From: Callorhinus ursinus | Taxonomy: Eukaryota; Chordata; Mammalia; Carnivora; Otariidae | Assembly (NCBI RefSeq): GCF_003265705.1 | Contig: NW_020313143.1 | Span: 62,001-126,000 of the forward strand | Direction: 5' to 3' | DNA length: 64,000 bases | Shown here: positions 56,886 through 64,000 of the stretch, one piece after another | How the letters are laid out: each line of letters opens with the position of its first letter | Numbering within the stretch: the stretch's first letter is position 1 | Translations under genes and position numbers: made by a program | The notes under the pieces: model-generated | Told to the model about the DNA's origin: nothing | Databases searched by the model: none | Seen by the model: only the letters and a program-made list of their open reading frames with translations

Positions 56886-59279
56886 TGTGTGCATGTTTCA
56901 GCTATAAACATGTAAGTGATCTCATAGTGTAAGGGCCCCTTGACAACCTCTTTTCTCTGAAAACAGTGTTTCTGAGATTTCTCTAACAAGGTGACTGTGG
57001 GGCTGTTTTGATATGACCATGTCCATTCTTACACGTGCTTCCTGGGGCACAGGTTCCGAAGTTCTCTGCAGGCCAGAAATAAGAGTGAGGCCGCTGACAG
57101 GAGCCCACTTTCCTCTCTGATAGATGTTGCCTAATGTCTCTGCGAAGAGGTTGTACCAAATTAGTTCTTCTCCAGCAGTATATGGAGTTCTCATTGCCCC
57201 ATCCCAACCAATTTCCATTTAAACAGGATGCTGTCTGAACGCAAACACACTGAGCAGATTTGCTTTTCAAACTCTAGAATTACTGTAGGACATATTGGGA
57301 GGCATACAATGGGACCATTAGCTAACCATTTAGAAATGTGTGTGGAAAATATGTCATTAAGAGAGAAGTGAGATGGGGAAAAATGAAAAGCATCCTAACA
57401 TTCTAACAAGGTGGTATTACATCAGGGATTAATATTGATAATGTTGTCATATCCATTCTTTGCAGAGGTCTGCAGAAAGAAGCGTAACCTCTTTGCCATG
57501 TGTGTCTCTGCTCAGGAGCATGTGCTTTGGAGTCACACACACCCACAAAGAGAGGATAGCCATATCTCACTACCAGGGTTATCCTGAGATTCAGTCCAGC
57601 CACTGAATGAAAAAACCAGAATTGGACCCCTTGTAAGCATTTTCCTTCGTAAAGAGTAGCTGTCTTTCCTCTCCGGAGCTGGGAACTCCTGTGGCAACTT
57701 GTCCTGCCCCCTCAGCCAGGGCCCCTTAACTTGGATACTTCAGAATCACTTTGCTGATTCTTTTCTTAACCCTTGTCTGAGACTCCCTACAAGGTGGAAA
57801 GAGGACTTTTGTATGGAAGGCCATTCAGGTTATAAGCCATAACCTGATGGGCTCCAGAGGACAAATAAAGCACCATTTGGCACCAACAGTGTATGGGAGT
57901 GCCCTTTTCCCTCCATTCCAGCAACACCAGGTATTACCCAGCTTTTGTCTTTATTGCCCATCCGATCTGCTCATATTCCCTAGATGTGCCTCATGGGAGA
58001 GTCCTCTGAGATGGTCATTAAACTTACAGATTCACAGCTCTTGTTCCTCTGCAGTAGCTCCAAGAGCTCAAAGAGAAAACATGTTTCTTTGATGTTAACC
58101 GGCAGGTAAAATGAGAGGACACAAAATACCTTACTTAAGTGGAAATGGGGTGTTGATTTTAGTCCATGATCCCAAACTTCACGGATCAGGAGAAGAGATG
58201 GCAAATGACTGAGGATGCCCTACTTGTAAAGAGATGCCATCAACTGGGGGTGGTGACTCCCGCGTGGGCCCCAGGGGCTGCCTCTACTTCTCCCACTCCC
58301 TGAGTTGTTTTGTGTGGATGAAGATGTGTTCTGTGAGGCTCTGAGGGCATGTGCTTCTGGGCAGTAGGGAGAGGGAGGTGTCGGCTGTTAGGGAAGCCCT
58401 GAACAGAGGATGCTGATGTAAGAATTGGGTGAAAATTAGGGCCCTAAATCAGGTTGGCCAGCTATGAATGTGATGCCTAAATAATAAGGGTGGCTCATGC
58501 CCCCTTCTCAGAGGCATGGGAAATCCCTGTGTGGGGATGACACTTCCGTCTTTGTGTGACTTGGAACCTAATTCTGAAGGCAGTTCTTGGTATGTCCTCA
58601 CATGGCTCGGTAGGGGCGTCATTTGGGAGGTGGACTCCTCTGAAGGACACAGATGGTCAGAGCTATTTTTGAGACCCCACTGCCTGTGGACCGGACAGCC
58701 TCTTCCAGCCGAGAGAAGGACAGGAGAGAAAGCTAGGTGGGCATAGGTGTCTCTCTCCCTCCCTCCCCCTCTCTCTCTCTTTTCCCTAAGGGCAACTAAT
58801 GTTTATTGCTCATCTCTTTCTAATTAGACTTGCATATTCATGTAGTAATACCCCTGAACACATTAATCTAATCTGGGCATCTCCTATACACTAATAAAAA
58901 GAAAAGAAAAATCTAATACATAATTCTAGTAAGAGACCAAAGTCACACAATTAATTTCAGAGATATGATAATGAAAGGTAATATCCTACTCCTATTCCTA
59001 GTTTATGAAACAAAATATAGCTTAATAAAATACTGCTTTAGTATGGCTGTAGGAATATTTGTATTGCTTAGCAGGTGTCTCTTAAAGAAAGGAGCAACTG
59101 CTGGTAAAATGAGAACCAGGATCATCAACTCTGGCTGCATGAGGTGTTGGCCTGAGGATTTTTGAGCACTTTTACATGTTTCATAAACTTGAACTAGAGC
59201 TCAGGTTTGCTGATTCCCAGCTCTGTGCTCTCCTCATGAAGTACTGCTAAGAGCTGCCCTTCAAAGGACAGGCAAGATT
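56886..59279. other. Anonymous sequence
   Basis: About 2.4 kb without a gene or repeat that I can name. A CT-rich tract lies at about 58750-58785. Frames up to about 98 residues lack motifs. Confidence 0.45.
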
Positions 59280-59289
59280 TCCAAGACTT

Positions 59290-59319
59290 CCTTCTTTCCT
59301 TAAGGCTGAATAGTATTTC

Positions 59320-59350
<31 letters not shown>

Positions 59351-59400
59351 TGTGTACACACACATATACATGTACACATACAAATACACATATACACTCA
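59290..59400. repeat. (TG)n / (CA) microsatellite at an L1 edge
   Basis: gctgaatagtatttcac followed by a TG run and CA/TA units. The left phrase is antisense L1, so this is another instance of the recurrent L1 microsatellite site. Confidence 0.88.
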
Positions 59401-59404
59401 CTTA

Positions 59405-59790
59405 TATGTAGAAACCTTTTGAAAAGGTCAAACTCTTAGTAACACAGAGTAGAATGGTGGTTACCAGGGTCTGGAAATGGGAGGAAAGGGGAGATACTGA
59501 TCAAAATGTACAGACTTTCAGTTATAAGATGAATACGTTCTGGAGGTCTAATGTACAGCATAGCAACTATAATTAACAATAGTGTATTGTACACTTGAAA
59601 TTTGCTAAGAGAGTAGATCTCAAGTGTCATCACCAAACACACAGAAAAAGTGGTAAATATGGGAGTAGATGGATAGGTTAACTAGTTTTATTGTGGTAAA
59701 TCGTTTCACAGTGCATGCATGTACCCAAACATCAGGTTTCACACCCTAAATACATATAGTTTTTAATGTGTCAAATATAATGAAAAAAAA
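59405..59790 (+). mobile_element. Old L1 3' end
   Basis: Matches the block order of the copy at 36290-36775: gaatggtggttaccaggg, gtacagcatagcaactataa, ctcaagtgtcatcacc, and an A-tail near 59781-59791. Old and non-coding. Confidence 0.75.
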
Positions 59791-59814
59791 AAAGATAGAA
59801 AGGCCAGTCCTAGT

Positions 59815-59920
59815 TCTTACTGGTTTGAAGACACAGTTTCCTCACCAAAAAGGGGGTATTGACACCACTCCCTTACTGGGTGGTCCTGAAGAGGTAATGC
59901 CATCCTGTGTGTGCAGAAAA
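59815..59920 (+). mobile_element. MIR-like fragment
   Basis: cacagtttcctcaccaaaaaggg and ggtcctgaagaggtaatgcc fit the MIR middle. Weak. Confidence 0.4.
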
Positions 59921-60265
59921 CAAGGCCTGTGCAAATATAACACCTTCCTGTTGATGAGACACTGGGGTGACTGGAACATAGAGGGATTAGCCAATGGTGC
60001 AGTTTGCCCAGGGCACAGAGGGCTTGGCACACAGGGCTAGAAGTACAGGCTGGATCCATAGGATGTGGAGCCTTGGCAGGAAGAGGAGGTGGGCTGCCTT
60101 TGAGGGTGTTTTGGAGGAATGATTGTCTTTATCCACTTTCCCAATAGCTCCAGCATTAAGAGGCACTGCTATTCCTTCCAGGGGATATATTTGGCTCTCA
60201 ACCTCTGCTGCTATGCAACACTCTGCCTCTGAGATCACAGCAGGACTCGGGGACACTGCTCTGGT
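59921..60265. other. Anonymous sequence
   Basis: Overlapping frames on both strands (60-90 residues) with no motif that I recognise. Confidence 0.4.
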
Positions 60266-60269
60266 CAGC

Positions 60270-60520
60270 TGTGTCCATAGCGTCCTGGAGAGGGGAAGAC
60301 GGGGAGGGGGTGAGGGTAAGTCTGGGAAGCCTTTCCAGGGGTGAGGTCCTGGGTTCTGGAGCAGCCTGCTCTCTCAGAGGGGCCCACTCCACAGTGTGGA
60401 CACATCAGGTAACACCAATGAGGGAAGACAGTGAGTAAAAGGGATGGATCAATGAGCCAAATACAGATACGGGGTCAACGCCAAATAAAGCTTATGTTCA
60501 CTCTTTCCACATACACAGGA
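60270..60520 (+). repeat. Diverged partner of the 16.06-16.33 kb segment
   Basis: Contains ccacagtgtggacacatca (about 60388-60407), gagggaagac and the diverged continuation (gatggatcaatg, acagatacgggg), in the same order and orientation as at 16.2 kb. G-rich sequence precedes both. Confidence 0.45.
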
Positions 60521-60960
60521 CTTCTCCAAACGGAATTGGTGACACACTCTCCATACTGTTTCATGAATTATTCTAACGAATAACACATGTTTTTTCATTT
60601 CAAAAATCAGGAATTTTAATATTAAAGAAAGCAGAAAGGCACAGTGGGGATAGATGTCCCTTTGCTGGTCACATGGAGAATTGCAGTTCTAAAAATCTTG
60701 GATGGGGACACAGCCAGAGTGGTAGGAAGGAGGAAGAAAAGGACCTGGGCTTCATGGGACCAGAAAGAGCCTTCTGAAAGTTTCGGCCCACTGGCAGAAG
60801 TCCCTCTGCATCCAGCACTCTTTGGCATCTGTAAGTCCCAAGACAGAAAGCCCACCCCTCTCTGAGAGGGAGAGAAAGCTGCACTTTGAGCGTGTATATG
60901 GAATGATAGGGCTTGAGACATAAAAACACAGACACGCAGAATGTTGTGTTTCAGCCATAG
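60521..60960. other. Anonymous sequence
   Basis: Frames on both strands (60644-60865 and 60622-61017) are open but show no family resemblance. Confidence 0.4.

Positions 60961-60963
<3 letters not shown>

Positions 60964-61009
<46 letters not shown>
60964..61009. repeat. (AC)n microsatellite
   Basis: About 22 AC units. Confidence 0.97.
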
Positions 61010-61010
<1 letters not shown>

Positions 61011-61329
61011 CTACCATGTCTAGGCAATTAGTTTTGAACTTGCTTCTCCCCCCAGGAGCAGTCTATTTCGTACATATTTCAAAAATAGTAAGTATATGCG
61101 TCCGTTTTTGTCAATCCACTTGCAAATTCCTTCTCTCCAAATTATTACCTTGATGATTTTCCTGATGTAATATTTCAAGCAATAAGTGAATGTGTATTTA
61201 TAGAATAACGTTACTTGTGTATTTATAAAATAACATCAATTTCTGATCCTCATCCTCTGAACCAAAGGGGCCTCTGTCATTAGATTGGTGCATCTTCTCC
61301 AGATGCGGTTATCTATAGGTAGAGAATTA

Positions 61330-61685
61330 ACTTGTATTTACAGACAAATATATATATTCCCATTCACATGTTTTTCAAAATCATAATTACATTATACACA
61401 CACATATTTAGCTTGCTTTCCCATCTGGTGCTATTCATATCAGTTATTATATGTATTTCACTGGTTGTTGCCCTTTTGGCATTTAAACATGTTTTTGTGT
61501 GTGTACATTTTTTCAGCGAGCTCTCTGTAGCAGTCTTCTATCCGTCTCTTTGTTGGTTAATACATGGGCTTCATATTGCAAGCTAGTCGCTTTCAGCTTT
61601 ACTGCATACTTACTAGGTGTTGCCATATTGCTCTCCAGAGTGGCTGTCCACTCACCAGTGGCACCTGTCAGTTCCCCTTGCCCAA
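61330..61685 (-). mobile_element. Old L1 3' part (L1M-type)
   Basis: Antisense old L1 text, clearest at the right end (ttgctctccagagtggctgtccactc). Highly diverged. Confidence 0.5.
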
Positions 61686-61709
61686 ATCATGCATCTAAAG
61701 GGGGAGGTT

Positions 61710-61935
61710 GTGTTCCTGGTTCTAAACAGGGACCCTGGAGTCAGACAAACAAGCCAGATGATACTGGCTCTATCTCTCAGTAGCTGTGTGAACCTAGAAA
61801 AATACTTAACCTCCTTGAGCCTCACCTTTGTGGTGTGTAAACGGAAATCCTGACTCCCACCTGAAGGGAACATTGTGAGGAGTTCAAGGGGAAACCAACC
61901 TAAGGATCCCAGCATGATATTTGGTGCATCATCCA
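61710..61935 (+). mobile_element. MIR SINE, nearly whole
   Basis: accctggagtcagacaaac, ctctcagtagctgtgtgaacc, acttaacctccttgagcctca, cattgtgaggagttcaagg, gcatgatatttggtgc: MIR order across about 225 bp. Confidence 0.75.
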
Positions 61936-64000
61936 CAATGCCAATGTTTGCTGCCTTCCCATCCCAACTGCGCCAGTCTTTGACCGGGATGAGGTTTCTT
62001 ACCTCAATAGCATCACCACGTTTTAGGGAGTATTTGCCAGTGTAAGAAGAAGGGAAACACACATACTCATCTGTTTAACATAGGTATTTCGGTGCCGTCT
62101 CTGTGACACGCGGTGTTATGGAGCTGCGCTGGGGCAAAGTCCTTATCCTTTCCATGGAACAATTCTGCTTTTCCTGTCCTCAGTTGGTACCCTCTATGTT
62201 CGCATCAGGACTGCACATGACCTGGGCATCTGGGAAGATCTTGATGCCCAGAAGAGGTGACTGGGGATCTACTGGGAGGGACACTGGAATACGGGTCAGG
62301 AGCTCTTCCTGGGACTCAGTGCCTGAGCCATCCCAGGGCAAGTTCCTTCCCCTGCATGTCCTACACTGTCACATGGGTGTTCACTGAGCATCTGTCACTC
62401 TTCACACCTTCAGTGGCCCAGGGGCTGCAGAGGTCATGGTAATGGTTTCACAGGGTCCGGGTCCTTGTGGAACTTATGGTCACCTCTGTAGAACCTCCTT
62501 AATGTATAAAGAGGAGGAAGGGCTCACTGGAGTCGTCAGAGACTCCCCAAAGATGAGCTGGGCCTGGCACAGTGGGCAGGACTAATGGAAGCTGGATGGG
62601 AGGGAAGAGATGGGGAGTCCAGCCTGACTGGTGAAGAGTGGGGGCTCCCAGGTGAGCAGACATGGCTCAGAGGTAACTGATTGGACACTCCAGGGGGCTG
62701 AGACCATCCTAGGTTAGGAGCAATCGCAGGATTATTACATATTTGCTTCTTCGTGATATTACACAATCTTCTAGGAAGTCTGGGTGAGATCAAAACCTTG
62801 CCTGACCTGGGAGATACTTGGTTAGAGGCATGTCCTCCTACCGCTACCTCACCACCACCTTTCCTGATGCAGGCTAGGGTACTAAGAACAGCCAGGCGTC
62901 ACTTCTCCTCACTTTATTTTATTTTGGAGGGGTGGGGACAGTGTCTAACCTTGTCTGCTCCAGGTCTGAGGTTCCTGCCTTTGGGTATGGCCATTGAAGA
63001 GGTATAAAATGTTTGCATCCAACCACTGGCTCTCTTCAGCACAAGAGTTATAGGATGATGGTATGACAAGGGGCTGTGAATGGAGGGGGACTCTGGGATC
63101 ATTAAAGGCATGATGTCACTCAAGGCTTATGAGAAGCCATGTGGGATCAATGGAATCCATGTTTAGGAGGATCAGCAGTTATGCCGTACTTTGGGGTTAA
63201 GGACCACAGGCAGGGATCCCAGGGTATCTGATCAGTCAGATATAAGTTCTGAGACAAAGTATTGGTAGTAGAGAGTAACACACAGGATCCGGAGGTATCC
63301 TGGGTGAAGTCACACAAACTAGTTGGAGATGAGGGATGGAAAGGAGCACCATCAGGCCACTCCCCCTGGAGTTCCTGCAGCTGCTTCTGGGCCTCCTTCC
63401 TCACAGAGGCTCCTGGGCCCTGATGGGGTTAGGGAGGGATCCACCCCCCACCCCCACCAGCAGCTTTTGTGAGAAGAACACCTTGTCCCGTTGGAGGTTA
63501 TCCAGGTACTTGATGCCTTTGTGCTTGATGGGCAGGAAGAGAAGCAGCGTATGGGAAATAATCCTCTTTTATTGTTCCATGAGCTAAGCCCACATGGAAT
63601 TCCACAGCCCCAGCCTCTCTGCCACCCTACCCTGAAGCAGAGTGTACCAGGGCATAGGGAAATGAACAGAGCAGCTGCCGCTGGAACCTTCCTGTCCAGA
63701 CTCCCATTTGCTACCCTCCGTCCTAAACAGACTTCCCATCTCACACTCCATACCATATTACCGACAATCCACCTGTTCCTTGGTACAGGCATCTACAGTG
63801 GACTCTGCCCCTCACAGATATTTGATCAGCATGGAGACCAGATACTGTGGAAATAAGGAGTGACATAGGACATAGGAATACCTGCATCCTAAACATAAGT
63901 TTAAAAACAATTCTATCTTAATAAAAGAAGATGTTCCTTGAGGGATGGTTTATACACTGTGTAGTTTCCTTTATTAAGGAAGTTTTATTTTAATTCCAGT
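61936..64000. other. Anonymous sequence with weak exon-like signals
   Basis: No gene recognised. Two short segments have splice-like borders: plus-strand 62184-62256 (preceded by tgcttttcctgtcctcag, followed by gtgact) and minus-strand 62003-62070 (followed on its strand by gtaagaaa). Neither encodes anything I can assign, and they point in opposite directions. The 146-residue minus frame at 63352-63792 has no motif. The window ends in anonymous sequence. Confidence 0.4.

Noticed and set aside
61652..62062. 136-residue minus-strand frame as a single gene
   Set aside because: More than half of it is an antisense MIR element, so the full frame cannot be a conserved coding unit.
63352..63792. 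146-residue minus-strand frame, the longest outside repeats
   Set aside because: Low-complexity Ser/Gly/Trp-rich text with no domain. An overlapping plus-strand frame is equally open, and no splice or promoter context is convincing.

Overview
This is mammalian nuclear DNA from a caniform carnivore, most likely an arctoid (bear, seal or mustelid group). The evidence is seven copies of a tRNA-Lys-derived Can-SINE with the arctoid-style body, plus many L1 copies of the carnivore type. I cannot name the species. There is no prokaryotic or plasmid content, no CRISPR array, no operon, and no convincing intact host gene. Nearly all long reading frames belong to decayed retroelements; the remaining sequence looks intergenic or intronic.

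Layout. 1-1.6 kb: anonymous sequence and microsatellites. 1.6-4.8 kb: a minus-strand L1 split by a second L1. 6.6-15.0 kb: a near full-length plus-strand L1 (5'UTR, ORF1, ORF2, 3'UTR) interrupted by an NDUFB5 processed pseudogene with an unusually long 3' extension and by a SINE. 15-27 kb: mostly anonymous DNA with MIR, L2, MER5-like and MaLR fossils, an LTR ending in poly(A), and SINEs. 27.6-34.1 kb: three L1s nested in one another, the innermost carrying a twin-priming-type inversion. 34.1-34.8 kb: a solo LTR with a 6-bp target duplication and a tandemly duplicated U3 block. 38.4-41.2 kb: ERV-L integrase remnants in two opposite orientations, followed by an MLT2-like LTR. 42.1-54.0 kb: minus-strand L1 stack, in which an old L1 5' end is split by an MLT2-like LTR and by a fairly young 3.4-kb L1, next to a full-length (about 6.2 kb) L1 with a GC-rich 5'UTR. 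55.4-55.9 kb: a young COX7A2 processed pseudogene. 56-64 kb: anonymous sequence with MIR and old L1 fragments, a few weak exon-like signals, and a segment resembling one at 16.1-16.3 kb.

How the parts relate. L1 machinery explains most of the window: it moved its own copies, the Can-SINEs (target duplications visible at most), two respiratory-chain mRNA retrocopies (NDUFB5 complex I, COX7A2 complex IV) and probably one LTR-derived RNA. Target-site duplications and nesting order give relative ages for many insertions. I found no undescribed functional system. The most useful observations are structural: the NDUFB5 retrocopy that carries an older repeat inside a younger L1, the three-level L1 nest, the LTR enhancer-type duplication, the inverted ERV-L pieces, and repeated microsatellite birth at one homologous L1 position.
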